DNA of 64,000 nucleotides from Lumbricus rubellus (lineage: Eukaryota > Annelida > Clitellata > Crassiclitellata > Lumbricidae): positions 26,310,185 through 26,374,184 of the forward strand of contig OX243822.1 of assembly GCA_945859605.1 (NCBI GenBank), written 5' to 3'. Below, one piece after another: positions 1 to 26,298 of this stretch. The translations under genes were made by a program, and so were the position numbers. Under the pieces are notes generated by a model, which saw only the letters and a list, made by a program, of their open reading frames with translations, was not told the origin of the DNA and ran no database searches. Every line of letters begins with the position of its first letter. Position 1 is the first letter of the stretch.

Positions 1-819
1 TGTCTGTGAGCTATTCCAACCATAGTTGTTTAAAACGGTTTTGTTCGTTTTTTATTCGCTCCCAAAAATCGTCGTTTTTTTGGTTTTTTATTTTTTCCAT
101 CGTTTTATTCCGTTTTTTTATTTTTTATGTAAAGCTATTTATTAATTTTCTGTCTCTTGTTATTTTCCTTAATTTTATTTTTTCTGATATTCCTTACGTT
201 TTCAGCCTATTCCCAAGGATTCAGCTAACCGGTGTCATTGTTTAATTGTATAACGGCATCATTTAAGAGATACGTGTAGTAAGTAAACAAGGGTTTTAAG
301 TTTAAAATGCAGTTTAAGATGCAAAAAGTCATATTATTTTCCGTTTCCGTTTTTTTGTGGTTTTTTCGTTTTTTTATTTTTTCCGAATAAAACGACGTTT
401 TATTCGGTTTTTTATTCCGTTTCCATTGTTTTTTACATCTATGATTCCAACTAAATCTCATCTAATCTAATTGCCTCTATTGCGCAGCAAAGGTTGTCTT
501 TCTCCATCTTTTTCTCGCCTCAAATCGTGCCTTTTTCTGGGTCGATCACACTGGGAGTGCATCTGAAAGGCTTTTGCTGAGAGAAGCGCTTTATAAATGC
601 CATTAAATGGCCATATACAATGCAATGCAATACAATTGTTTATACTGGCATGCTGATGTTAAAATTTTGCTGCGAGTCACGTAGGACACAGAGAGAGAGA
701 GGTCTACGAATATTGTCAATTGGCCAGAAAGCCAAGTCCTGACTTTTACTTTTGAACTTTTTATAAGTGCGCACAGCGAGAGGCGCTATATAATTCATTC
801 CATGTATGTTGTTTTCCAG

Positions 820-1073
820 CCGAGGGCAATCTTTCCACTCCAGTTGACTCCACCGACCACCCCCACCGAACCCCCTACGGCTACGAATGCCAGCTGTTCA
901 CCACTTCCAATCGACCCCGGTGCGTGGATCGGCTGCACCAGGGCTGTGACGTCAATCCGGTCCACACGATACGTCAGTGCAACCTCTTCCGTATCGACGG
1001 AAAGACTGGATCCGTCATCTTTTCCATGAACCCGACGCTATCCACCAGCTGTACCAGCTTCGAAGTTCTACAG
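820..1073 (+). CDS. First in-window exon of the NHS-like gene
   Basis: The sequence is GC-richer than its surroundings, preceded by gttttccag and followed by gtaagt. It starts with the last two bases of a split codon, so an upstream exon exists outside the window or has been missed. It encodes about 84 residues with seven cysteines (YECQLF, RPRCVDRLHQGCDVNP, RQCNLFR, TSCTSFEVLQ). The 3' phase matches the exon at 4330. A SINE 3' tail (gaggcgctatataa) ends about 25 bases before the acceptor. Confidence 0.6.
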
Positions 1074-4000
1074 GTAAGTTGTAGAAGTGGAGAGTCCTCC
1101 GAGTTATCGTCGTAATATTAGACTGGTAATTTCTATAGCGCCGCTTGGCTACTTAGCGCAGGTACCAGGTTGCTACCAGGTGCTACGTAATTTATTTTAT
1201 ATTTATTTATTTATTTCGGAAATTTATATAGCACCTCTTCAAGGTAAGCTACTCAGAAGCGCTCCTGGCCCAACCACGACTAACTAAAACAGTTTTTTGG
1301 GTTCTTAAGGAACAGAGCGGAGAGATGTAAGGTTTTTTTTCCCAGAGAATGACATGGAGATCTACGTCCAAAAGTGTTTTGGCATGGTCAGTATAGCGAG
1401 CAAGTCAGTGTAAATGCTGTGGTTAAAAATAGCCCTTGCCATGGTTGTTGCATGCCCTACCACAAGACAGTCAGAATTTTTGCCCTGTGAGAATTTATTT
1501 GTGACTTAAATTGCTCCATCATTACCATGGCAAAGTGTATGACTGCCATGTGAGCGAATATAGCTGGAAGCGATCCCGTATCCGTGCGCTCTTCATGCCA
1601 AAGTGTTTACTATATAACCATAAACTCCTCCCATAACATTTGAGAGGAACAATGGAGTGATCGTGGATTCGACGAGGACAATAGAGATACTTTTTCGCAA
1701 CCATCGCCGCCAGCTGATGTACGTCAAGAACTGATGGTGATAATAATAATGATGATGAATGGCAAAAATGTAAAAGCTGCTTTGGGTATCTGTTGGAGAC
1801 AGCAGGTGTTAAGGTACGACGTATTCAATGAACTTCACATATAACAATACGCTACAACAATGCCAGCTAACACCAATGCACGGAACACACGTAGTCCGAG
1901 CACGTTGAGAGCGTGCTCCGAGTTCGCTCAGAGCCATTTGAGGAAGACCGTTCAGTGTGAGTCGATTTGCAAATGCTCGCCGCCGCTCGAAGGCATAAGT
2001 ACAATGGTGGATGACTAAAAAAAGGTCATCAACTTTTTGGGAGGTTAAAATGGTACACTTTTCCGAAATTTCGAGCAGGTGACATATAAAAAGGTCATCA
2101 ACTTTTTTGGCGGATACGAAATTTTTCCCCCCAAATCCAAGACCAAGAATTTTTGCCCCCCCCCCCCGTCCAAAGTTTCTGTATTCGCCCCTGCTCCGAG
2201 TACTCCGATACATTTGAAGAATGTGACCTATTTAGCGACCGTGTGAGACTTTACTGTCGTCGTTCAAAACACGACGTGACGACCCTCCGGGGTTTTGCGG
2301 CGGCATTCACACAACACAATCACATACATACAAATGACAATCACGTATGATATTCTACATCTGTGTAACTAACATCATCGAAGACAATAGATGGCGCTCT
2401 GGCACGCATACAAAGGTGTTTCTGTCGATCGGCAGGTGGCGGTAGAGAGCGACGACGGCGGCGGGAATCAGTATTGTTGTATGGAGGCATTGGGCTGTGA
2501 AAGTGTGGGCGTGTTTCATCAGAAACTTATGGCTTAGAAAGTATTTATTAGTAGTTGTAAGCTTATTATTATTGTATTTAAATCAGCTGAAAGTAACTGT
2601 CCTCAGCCCCAGGGATGTCTGATAAAATGGCCTAGGATGCAGTGTGTTTACAGTGCTGTGTGCACATGATGATGACGATGATGATGATGATGATGATGAC
2701 GATGATGATGATGACGACGACGACGATGATGATGATGATGTTGATGATGATAACTGCAAATTTATATGGTGCCATTTCATTTTTTATTTTGAATCATAAA
2801 ACATTCTATTTTGAATCAATAATAACAATTTTATATAGGCCTACTTTTTAGCTAATTAAATTTTAGCCTTTTTCTCCCTAATGTCCTGCAACTTAGAAAA
2901 AGTGGCCCTAACGTCAAAAAAGATTGGGGTAGATGAATATCTGCTGATGGACCAAGCGGATTCTTGCGTGCCCTTGGTCATTTTAGGCCGATCAAGAAGT
3001 GACAAAATCCTATCATGAAGCGACATGGTTTATGGAGTTTCCTAATTTAAAATGGAATCTCGTTCTATGTTGTGAATGTTCATGATAATGATAATGATTA
3101 TGATGATGGAAGATACTGTTGTAAAGCGAATTATAATTCAGGAGAACTTTATTACTGCAATTAGCAACTTCTATCAAACCGGTCTGTCTGTTGTGTAAGG
3201 TTGATGGGGGTAATTTCCCTCTGGAATCATCATTCCGAAGCTCCTGAGGGGCCACTTATTACCCTCGGCCATTAATTCCGCCCTGCCTCTGGGACTTTGC
3301 CCTCTCCATTTGCACTGCTTGAAGTTCCCTTTGAAGTTCCGAGTTCTTTGGATCTATCTCTGTGATCTTAGACCGGGGCAATATTGTTCATGGTTGAATT
3401 GAGTTCAATGAACTGGAACCATCATCGCTTAGAAGAAATTACTTTGAAGGACCAGGTGCGTCCGTAGCGTATGTAGCGTAAGATGGGTTAGGATACATTA
3501 GAGTAGGATTGGATCAGATAGGATGAGATACATTAAGATAGGATAGAGGATTTGGTTGGATAGGATAATGCATAGACATCTAGATACATTGCATAGATAT
3601 CTAGATACATTGCTAAATATATAGGAGCCCTTGGATAATGATAGGTAGGGTAGAGTATTACTCGTATGAATGGGTAGGATAGGATAGGAACCAGTATGAT
3701 TTAATATGGTAGATTACGGTTGTATATAGGCCTATAATATAGCTGGATGATTAGGTTAAGGAAAATAGGATTGAATATGGTAGGGTTGGTTTACGTATTG
3801 CAGAACATGTTTCAGAGTAGAAAATGGAAAAACCAGTGGCATAAGGCATGGTAGGCGTGAGGAAGATTGTGCAGGGCGGAATAAGTTAGTTTCGAGTAGG
3901 GTAAAGTGGGTACGATAGAATCGGGTATAGGCGTATAGGCCTGGCCTACATACACTTACAGACACATTACATTAGAATAATAATAATTAGATTGAGACAT

Positions 4001-7000
4001 CCCACATGCTACAGCATTTCTAATTCTTTGGCATACGAAATATTCCGAATTTGTACTGTTTTGCTTTGCACTCAGTTAGTCACTCAGTCAGTGAAGGTCA
4101 TCTCATCAGTCACAGAAACAGACTTTTACACGGTCTCCCTTTGCATTTACTAACACACACGCACACACACCCACTTCCCCACATACACATGCACACACAT
4201 ACACACATCTACACACCACTGATCTAACGAATTCATGAAATAAAAAACTCCCTCTAGCTATTAAGCGGATGTATGAATTATATTCAACATACCATTTCTA
4301 ACACTTTTTTATGTGTCAATTCTTTTCAGCCTCAGAAAACGTCGATTGCTCAACGAACCGTGAAGCCTTTGAGGGAACCACAGTGCACCGCAGCACGACA
4401 CGATTCACTCACCGCATCAACAAAATATGTCACGGATGACGACGATGGACAATCAGTTCCAGGCGATCGAATCCGAATCCTTTCCCAATCACAACCGATC
4501 CTCATCGTTCCAGTCGACGTGTCTGGCGCCACCTACCGCCAGATCCACGAACGAAGGACAAGGAGGAGCCAGTCCCAAGGTGAAGGTCTGGGAACGTTGA
4601 CGGGGAGGGCGCCAGGAAAGCTATCCACGAGAAGACGCAGAGGAGGGAGTCTCTCAGTTTCATCCATTATTGTAGGTTCCACTTCATCGGAACGGGTAGA
4701 CGAAGACTTCGGATTCATTCCTCGAACCTCTGACGACCTCTGGAGGCAAAGTCCTTCAAAGCAGCGATGGGAAAGGGCACGGCTTATCGCGGAGCAGGAG
4801 AAAGGCGACTCGAAGCCAGCGAGGCGGAGACTGCGCCAACTGAAGCAGAGAAACAAGACGAGGAAACAGGATAATGAGTCGAGTTTCTGTTTGTGGAGGA
4901 AGTCCCTCTGTTCCATGTTCAGACCTTCGAAGGAAGATGAAAATCTCAACGACCTGTGGATCGAAGGTGGACCGGAAACGATCCGAGAACCTATGATCGT
5001 GGACACAGCCGACCCTCTACCGTTCACGAGATCCCAGTCGCTTCCACGCTCCTTCCGATCGGTCGTTCGAAAACCTCAGGGTAGACTTCCCGGCGCGAGA
5101 TCTCTGACCGCGGTGAAATCGTCCAACCTCGAAGTTTCCGAGCCCCTTCTGAGCCCCTTGAGGACCTTACCGAGTGTTTTCCGGATGGGGAAACAGTCCG
5201 AGTCTCCAGAGAGGGTTCCATCTAGTTCCTCTGCAGGTCTGAAGCGATCAAGGTCACTGCGGATGTCGCAGAGGTCAAGGTCACTGGAACGAGGTACAAC
5301 GATGGAGGTCAACAATCCAGATGGTTCTGTCGTGGTGTCTCCACATCCGGGTGTTTCGCAGACTGGTGCCCTGCCATCCAGCGTCTGCAGAGAGGTGATC
5401 GTCCATCTTCCGGAGCAGCCATGGACGAAACCTTTCGCGACTGTGAAGCTGCGACCTCAGAGCACCAAAGTCGAAGCGGAAGGATGCCAGACTTCTTCCG
5501 GTTAGTTGATGACGGTTCCAAACTATCTGCTTCCATTTAGGGGTTTGACGTGTTCAGATTCCCTGAAATATGTAATTTTCCAGTGCTTAAAGTGCGGAAA
5601 AAGAAGTGCCTAGACGCTCCTTACCTTTCCAAAACAAGTGCCAGGACGATCTTTACATTTTCAGGCTGTGCTGGGCAGTAAGTGGCAGGACGGCGTTCAG
5701 ATTTTAAAATAAGTGCATGGGCGCCGTCCATGACCGTCCTGCCACACTTTAAGCCCTGTTATTTTTGAAGTTTATTCACTGATTGCATGCAGGGCTTAAC
5801 CCTCAGGCTACCAGGGGGGGGTGGTCCCCCCTAGGTTTTTCCCAAATCAAACTTTTTTCGTTAGGAATAGAATTTTGACGTTTTAAGTAGCTGTAGAGGA
5901 TTCATTTGCACACATTTTGAGCTAAAATGTGTGATGATATACCATACCATTCAAAAGTTATACCCGATATACCTGAGGCACCAGGGGGGGTGGATACCAC
6001 CCCCCTTAGATTATCGGCTGTATTTTATCCGTCGTTTAAGATGAAGAGACACAAATTATACCATTCTGTAGAGGGAATGTGGGGCTACATTTTAGTGGTC
6101 ACGGAGTTGTCTTCTGACAACCGGAAGTGCTAAAAATAAATTAAAATATATATAAAGGTGTTTTATTTTTGTAAAATTTTCATGTTTTTTTCTATTATAA
6201 CATATCCATACTTTATTTTTTAAGAAAAAACATTTATGTCATTCTATAAAGGAGATTAAGGGCTATTTTTTCATACCAATTAATTTGTATTTTGATGACC
6301 GGAAGTGCTCAAAATAAATTAAAATGTGTGAAAATGTTGATTTTTTTTCGACGGAAACCGATAATGGCATAATTTTGTGTTTTATATTGATTTTTCGATA
6401 TATATGCATGTTTTTTCCTTTTTATTGTACATAAAAAGACTTATAACTAGTTTTATAATTGCATATATGACTATATTAAATATAAATTATATATATCATG
6501 TTCTACACACACAGAATCCAACATTTTACTTATGCGTAAGTACATGTTTTGTGAAGCTATGGGTGCTCATGGAAACAAATTCATAACTTCGGGGTGCATT
6601 CATATATATTAAACCTGAATATATCATTTTGTGCAGAAATGAATGCTGCATCCATTGGTGTATTACAAGTTATGATATCTCAAACCAAACCCAAAATCCA
6701 GGGGGGTGGTAACCACCCCCCCCCCCCCTTGGTAGTCAGTGTTACAAAAAAGCTTGGTAGCCCGAGGGTTAAAGTGTGACAGGGCGATCCATGCACTTGT
6801 TTTCAAACCTGAATGCCGTCCTGCCACTTACTTGGCCAGCACACCCTGAACAGGTGAGGGTGTCCACTGTCCAAGCACTTCTTTTTCTGCACTTTAAGCA
6901 CTGATTGCGTGTACCATATTCTGTGTATTTTGTGGTCGTGGTCATGGTGATGATGATGATGATGGTTTCGTGCATTTATGGCATAAAAAATTTGTAAGTG

Positions 7001-10000
7001 AAATACAATACAATACAATACACTGGCATGTCTTCTTTAGGGAACTGGAGTGTCGACAGTGCTTGTCATTCGATGCATTCTGATCAGATGACCGGTCTGC
7101 TGCTGCCACCTGGTGATGGAAGAAGTGGAAGACAAGCTAGACGTTCCCTCGACAAGGACTCAGCTATCTCCGATATCAACCAGTCGGATAGGTTTGTCTT
7201 GACTACTCTCACTATGTATGCATATGTATGCATCTATACGGGTATGTAAGTGTGTATGTATGTATTTATGCATGTTTATATGTAGGCCTACTTTGTATGT
7301 GTCCATGCATGTGTGTGTTTGTATGTGTGTGTGTGACTGTGTGTGTATGCAGGACATTGCAAGTCCTATGTTTGTGTAGGTATGTGTGCTTGTGTGTGCA
7401 TGTATTTATGTCTGTCTGTCTGTATGCATGCTTATGTGTGTTTGCGTGAGTGCATGTGTGCATGTATTTGTGTATGTATGTGTGTGTATGTAATATACTT
7501 ATTATATCTTCACTTGCTATGCAAGGCCTTGGTCCAGGCTATCATTGCTTATAATATCTTTATCTCATCTTATCTTACATCACCTTTTGTTTTGCCATGC
7601 TTCAAGTCACTTTGCCCTAGCTTTCCTCACCTTACCTCATTTTCGTCAGCTTACCCTACCTTGCCTGTAAACAAAACCAAAGCTCTATCATGTTTAACAC
7701 AATGAAAATTTTGCTGATTTTCAGACTGTCCACGTCATCCATTCACTTGGCTCAGTCATCTTGCAATCATCATCTGGAGCAGTCATCTTGCAATCATCAT
7801 CTGGAGCAGTCATCTTGCTCCGAATCATCTTCAACGACTCACTCATCCGTATCTCGACAAACGAGACGAAAGCGACCAAACTCATGCGTGACACGTGTCG
7901 CTGCGGATGATCTCTGGCCACATGAAGACGCCATGTCACTCTATTCTCTCGACCAAGATGGCTTCTACACTTCTATGCATGCTGACAGCGGTCTGTCGAA
8001 AAGCAATCATACACTGACACCTGGTGATGGAGTGGAGACCCTCAGTGATCACACTGAGAGCGTTTCATCATGGGAGACCAATGCCACGAATTGCGAGGAT
8101 GAGGAAGATGAAGATTCAAAGACTGTTATTTATGACGATTGGGTTCCCGCGACATTTGGGACGAAACCGTCGCAGGTTGATGTGCTTGCAAAAGAGGAAT
8201 CGGTTTCAAAAGATGGTCAAATGACTAAGTACGAGTTTCAGGTTTCAATGGCTAAAGATGCATTTCAGGTTTCAATGGCTAAGAATGCGTTTCAAGTTTC
8301 AATGGCTAAGGATGCATTTCAGGTTTCTAAAGATGCAGAGAAACACTCAGAAACTTCGTTAAAATCATTTGAATCAAACTACAATTCAAGGTCTGTGGAG
8401 TTTCCATCGTTCTGCACAATCACGCGAAACTCAAGTGAAACAGACGATTTATCTTTTCGTGGTTCGCTGGAAAGTGATGCTTCAGCTAACTCATTGCTGG
8501 CTACTAGACTGTCCTTTGGAAGCTCGCAAGACCAGTTAGAAACAGCTGGTGTTTCACAAACTGCCGGTGCTGAAACGCCTATAAAATCAGGTGACAAAGT
8601 CGATTTTTGTCTACCTTCCTGTGATGGAAAGCTGGAAAACTGTAGTGAGGAATTGAATGTTAAACGTGGAAACACTCGCGTTGAACCCAAGCAAAGGCGA
8701 ACATCAGAGTCGGCTATAGAAACAGAAGACCCGGACGAATTTACAGTTTGGCTTCCCTCTACGGCTTCTAGCACCCTTAATAGTGTCAAAGGCATTCTGA
8801 AATCCAAGAAGAAAAAGGCATTCCTTCACTCAAAATCTATCAACTTCGGTCCTATAACCTCTTTGGATGAAATTCTTAATGCTAAGTCAACTCCACTGAC
8901 GATAGGAAGTTCAGACGATGTCAAGTCTGTCACAAGTTACGGAGTTCCGGCATTCTCCGGTTCTTCATTTCTGGGTAAAGACGTTCATGGAGAAAGCAGA
9001 TTGAAGAAGAAAGATCTTCGAGACAAAGAACCCAAGGCTGTGACAAAATCTTTGAATACTGAAGTTTCTGGTGTTCTTCCGTTGAAATACAAACCCGTTA
9101 TCGTGGTAAAGCCCAAACAGCGGGTTAAAGACAGTGAAGTCATCACATCCACCGGTAGTTCCAGCAGCGAGGTAATGACTGGATATGGTTGCCTTGGCAA
9201 GGACACCATTAGCTCATGCACTGGAACTGTAACTGTGGATGAATGCCTGGCCAGGCAGGAGTCGACTCCAGTAAAGATGGACCTTGCACCTGTAAGCGCC
9301 AAGCTTGTGATAACGTCACCGGTTGTGGAACGCACAGCGTACATAGAAAACCCTCACAAGAGGTCACTGTGCACGCCGCTAACCCCGCTCGACCTTCAAC
9401 AGTACTCTGGGTACAACGACCCGGGAAGCTGGTACAACACGTTGCCAAGAAAGTCTTCGGTTCGAAAGAAGATTGCCCTACCAGTCGGCGATGGCCTTAC
9501 CTCGTTCATTGCACGATTGCCAGAATCATCTGATTCACTCAGACGTAAGAAAAAGCAGACTCGTGTGGCAAGAACGCTGCCATCTGGGCAAGAAAATAAC
9601 TCTGAAAGTCTTTCGTCAGATGAAGTTGGAAACACGGATTGTTTTGCGATGAATCTTGCAAAGTGCGGAACAATAAAAAGGGCATCAACGTTGACTAGAG
9701 GGGTTGGTGCCGTTCCAACTTTGCCAGCAGCACCAACTGTCACGAATCAGGACTCGTTGCTCGATAAAAGTTTACCGAGTGCTCATACCTCTACACTACG
9801 TCGGTCAAGACAAAGCGCAGAAATCAACCATGCCTTAATGGATTGTGGTTCCCTTCTTTCTAGCAGCACACCTTCGAATGCTGCTTCTAGGACGTCTGCA
9901 TCTCCTGCAATAAAAAGCATTAACAAATACAATAATGATATAGAAGTCAGTCTGTTACCTGATGCAGTTCACTTACAAGCAAAATCACTTTCTAGTCAAA

Positions 10001-10986
10001 CTGTTGAACAGCCAAAGGCATTTGATAGCATTGTCGTGACATCTAAAATTGTCAAACAAGATTCAAAATATCAAATTGTTGCACAGCCAAAGGTATTTGA
10101 TAGCATTTCTGCAATGTCTAGCCATGTCACTCAGGATTCCAGAAATCAAATCATTGACCAGACAAAAGCATTTGATAGGATACCTGCACCATCTAGATTC
10201 ACTAGTGGTGAAGAGGGTCATGTCATTGAAGGGGAACAACAAAATAAGCAGAGCATGCTCGTACGCACATTCAGCTCCTCAAGCAGTGACAGTTCCCCAG
10301 ATGTTGTGTCGTCCTGCGATGCCAGCTTGACCATTTCGTCCACAAGCTTCGCCAGATCTCAGGAGAGCATTTCATCCATCCTCTCAGCTTCCGAACAAAA
10401 CCACATTGCTAAGGTCAATTTGCTGTCTTCACCATCCAGTGATGTTCAAATTGATGTCAGTGCTGCGTTGGAGACTTTCGAACCTTTTTCGAGGCACACT
10501 ATTGGAAAGTCCAACCCAAAGTCAGCCAGTCTAGCATCAGCCAACCTGAAGTCAACCAATCTAGCTTCAGTCAACCATACGTCAACCTGTCTAGCATCAG
10601 CCAACCCTGAGACAACAGACAAAGATTTTGATGAGAGCCAAGCCAATTTCTGTGATTCCGATCAAACACTGGAACCAAGTTCAAGGTTGATGCCACCACC
10701 GAGTACCTCAGCTGTGTCCAGTCTTGCTCAATGTTCAGCAACTCAGAAACAAAGTTTTGAGTCCGACTCGAGCGGATTGGGAAGCTCCATCTCGGGAAGT
10801 CCCACGACTTCTCCAGATTCAGACGTTGCCGGCACACCGTCCTCCACAGCCTTTCCAGGTGTTGGTCAGCCATCTGCTTCCCCAGATGTCATTCCACTGA
10901 TCGCACGGTCGGAATGTGGTTCGATAGGAAGAAGAAAGATGGATGTAACGAACCAGAATGCGAGATCGAAGCAGACGGCGGTGTGA
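820..10986 (+). CDS. NHS: NHS/GUK-holder family actin-remodelling regulator (3' part of gene)
   Basis: Four coding exons join in frame: 820-1073, 4330-5500, 7041-7191 and 7725-10986 (stop TGA 10984-10986), 1,611 codons in the window. Each has AG before and GT after it, and phases agree (0, 1, 2). The protein is long, Ser/Thr-rich and mostly disordered, with basic Arg/Ser tracts (RSQSLPRSFRS, RSRSLRMSQRSRSLERG). The best family signal is SLYSLDQDGFYTSMHADSGL at about 7939-7998, which resembles the conserved block of Nance-Horan syndrome (NHS) and Drosophila GUK-holder proteins. A Ser-rich block (ESDSSGLGSSISGSPTTSPD) lies near the C terminus. In the family, the N-terminal WAVE-homology domain regulates actin and cell junctions; that part must lie upstream of the window. 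Internal protein repeats occur at 7741-7818, 8229-8333 and 10510-10600. Assignment rests on motif recognition only, so family is likely but paralogue is unknown. Confidence 0.65.
1210..1320 (-). mobile_element. SINE/LINE tail fragment
   Basis: Has aaatttatatagcacctctt, caaggtaagctactcagaag and cgctcctggccc, the shared tail of the SINE family. The head is missing. It sits in the NHS-like intron. Confidence 0.55.
2665..2751. repeat. (GAT)n microsatellite
   Basis: gatgatgacgatgatgat run joined to a SINE-like piece actgcaaatttatatggtgc, the same pairing as at 11.6 kb. Confidence 0.8.
5581..5758. mobile_element. hAT-like palindromic MITE, family A, copy 1
   Basis: Terminal inverted repeats cagtgcttaaagtg and cactttaagccctg enclose an inner inverted pair (aagtggcaggacggcg with gaccgtcctgccac). 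Flanks taattttc and ttattttt agree at 6 of 8 bases, compatible with a decayed 8-bp duplication. Confidence 0.75.
5790..6903. mobile_element. hAT-like MITE, family A, copy 2, split by a piggyBac-like element
   Basis: The MITE begins cagggcttaa at 5790 and resumes with agtgtgacaggg after 6772, ending ctttaagcactg at 6903. The 8-bp duplications attgcatg (5782-5789) and attgcgtg (6904-6911) differ at one base. The insertion lies exactly at the TTAA of the left terminal repeat. Confidence 0.8.
5796..6772. mobile_element. piggyBac-like non-autonomous element
   Basis: TTAA at 5796-5799 and 6769-6772 flanks termini ccctcaggctacca and its complement tggtagcccgaggg (one mismatch). TTAA duplication and CCCT ends are characteristic of piggyBac. 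Subterminal G/C hairpins recur (gggtggtcccccc, ggtggataccacc, ggtggtaaccacc). A block ccggaagtgct..aaataaatt is repeated at 6121 and 6300. No transposase frame is visible. Confidence 0.75.
7205..7500. repeat. TG-rich simple repeat in the NHS-like intron
   Basis: Impure tatgtgtgtgtg sequence starting a few bases after the donor at 7191; short frames here are low-complexity artefacts. Confidence 0.8.
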
Positions 10987-11238
10987 TCACGACTTCTGCT
11001 GTGTGATCACGACTTCTACTGTGTGACCACACTTCTGAAGTGTGATCATGACTTGTGCTGTGTGATCACGACTTCTGCTGTGTGATCACGACTTGTGCTG
11101 TGTGATCACGACTTGTGCTGTGTGATCATGACTTCTACTGTGTGATCACGACTTTTGCTGTGTGATCACAACTTCTGTTGTGTGATCACGACTTCAATTG
11201 TGTGATCATGACTTTTACTGTGGATCATGACTTTTGCT
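10982..11238 (+). repeat. 20-bp minisatellite spanning the NHS-like stop codon
   Basis: About a dozen units of tgtgatcacgacttctgctg; the TGA stop is part of the first unit. The palindrome tgatca occurs in each. Likely 3' UTR. Confidence 0.85.
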
Positions 11239-13455
11239 GCGTCATCTTGTTGATCAGGATTTACTGTCGGTTTTAGCACCTCGCAATTCAGCAGATGTAT
11301 TTGAACATTTTTATATAGATTTGCTCAATTAGCTTTTTCAGACGGTAATAATTAGTGTGGCCTTTTTATTCATTGTCTGACAGGCAATTGTTATTGGTGT
11401 CTGCTGGTACATGATGAAATCGTGATGAATTGTGGATATTGTGAGTAAATTTCATAGTTTATTCTCAAGTGTTTGTTGATGTTTGCAGTCAGTGTAATAG
11501 AAAATGACAAAACAATATGTAGTGCATTACATTACAGAAGTGTTGATGGTGCTAATGAATGATGATGAAGATGATGGTGGTGATGATGATGATTATGGCG
11601 ATGATGATGATGGTTGGTAACTGCAAATTTATATGATGCCATTTCAAGAGAGGCTTCTCAATCGCACTCTCGATCTCTCTTAACAGCACCACTATTGAAC
11701 AAATTAGTCTACAAGAGTTTGCAGAAGAGAGGCTTAGACGATCATGCTAGCAACAACAAAAACAACAACGACAGTGATGGTGGTGGTTTCAATGTATCGT
11801 AGGCCAACCAGGTTGCGGTTTGATAACCCGTTGAATTATTGAATACACATAATTATTATAGCTGCAAAAGTGTTTCAAAGCAGTTTAAAACACTTAAAAG
11901 TGTTCATTGTTATCCGATTTGGAATAATTTATCATGACGGAAGGGAAGGGCAGAGAAGGGGGTTGAGCAATTCGAAAAATTTCTTAAAAGACAAGTTAGA
12001 CAACTAATATCACAACTAATATTAGGCTGCAAAATCTGCCAAAAGATTGGGCGCCAGACTTTCAAAGCTGAACTTACTTAATTAAGGAGCACAATAATCG
12101 TAGGCCTACGTCGCTGAAACGTCGATGATGCTGCCACTCTAAATTCGGATAAACTGGCGATGCAAACTTACACTATTCCCACTGGTCTTCGTTCTGTCAA
12201 CTCAAAACTCTAAGCACTTCACATTCTTTTATGCAGCGCGATCCTCAGTGTTCCTATACATTCTGCTCGGGGTGAACTCGTTCATCATTTTACACGCACC
12301 TCGCCGGTGTTGGGTTAGGTAGTGGCCCTGGAGGGGCGCTACCTCAAGTTCGAGTTCATTTTATTTCCACAATATACACATTAAATGTATGAATGAATGA
12401 AGCAAAACTTTCTTCCAGATAAAATTTAAATTACAAACACTGTCGCCGCTAGGTTCGCTTCAATTTACTGATGCTGAGGTATCTAGTTGTGCATCAGATT
12501 AAACGCGGGACGAACCGCTGGAGCATAGATTACATATTTAAATTAGGCATTGGAGTTAGTAAACAAGGCACGATCCAATGTAAATACATTCCGTTGTAAC
12601 TTCAATGCAAGATGATTAAATTGTTCAAAATCAATGATAGAATGATACGCTATTTATGAAGTTACATTGACATTTATATTAAGTTAATAAACTGCGTTGC
12701 TTTATATCTCCTGAGCGCATTGAGTACGTTTGCATATTACGCGAACACTTAGAGACCTCAACTGACGTAATTGGATAGTGATGACTCTCTTGCAATATAT
12801 ATAATCTTAGAGTACGGATTATGCTTTCTAGTTTAAGCGTGGCGTTTACTGTTTACAAAACCTCAACAAAGTTGCGATTCGTTTTCTCTTTTTTAAACAC
12901 ACATTAGAATCAGGTCCGCCGTGCAAACAAGTACCGAAGACCCTCAGCCCTAGCTCGACGGTTTTGCAGATGAAAAGTAGCGTCTTTCGTTAAAATTACA
13001 TAGCGATTAATGTAAGCAAAGATTTTATAGCGCCGTTTTAAATTTAATGATGCCCTACGAAGAATCCGTACACTGCGCAGCGATGGTTGAGTTGTATAAA
13101 GAGACTGTTGAATCTGGTGAATGTGAAGATAATTTTTTATGATTCGCAGATGGTGATAATAGAGGACCTCCGTCAGGACCAGTCTGCAGATGTAGATCAC
13201 AGCGAATGAGACAATTTTTATAGTTCAGAAATCAGGCCAGTGTTTTGTGAACCTGTATTCATGCATTTCTTTTGGATATTGATATTGTACCTTTTATAAA
13301 ACTATATCAATTACCATTTGCTGCAGCAAAGGTTGACTGAAATTTTACATTAAACTTTCGTATACAATATACTTTTTTGTAGCTCCAGTGGTTATACTAT
13401 GCTTTTTTGCGTAAATAAGTAAGTTTTTCATCATAAAATTTTATTTTCATTTCAG
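10987..13455. other. Region between the NHS-like stop and first visible KCNQ1 exon
   Basis: After the 3' minisatellite it holds a GAT-rich run (11520-11615) with a SINE-like piece (ctgcaaatttatatgatgcc), then AT-rich DNA. The NHS-like 3' UTR and the KCNQ1 promoter or upstream exon should lie here, but neither can be fixed. Confidence 0.5.
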
Positions 13456-13512
13456 AATGACCTGAATTCAGCTATCATTGCATCTGAGGACCTTCCCGCA
13501 ACCCACTCCCCG

Positions 13513-26298
<12,786 letters not shown>

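Noticed and set aside
6..461. Coding frames in the first 460 bases
   Set aside because: Low-complexity T/A-rich sequence with repeated ccgttttttatttt; no evidence for a gene.
10982..11238. CRISPR-like regular 20-bp repeats
   Set aside because: Units are contiguous with no unique spacers; the DNA is eukaryotic.
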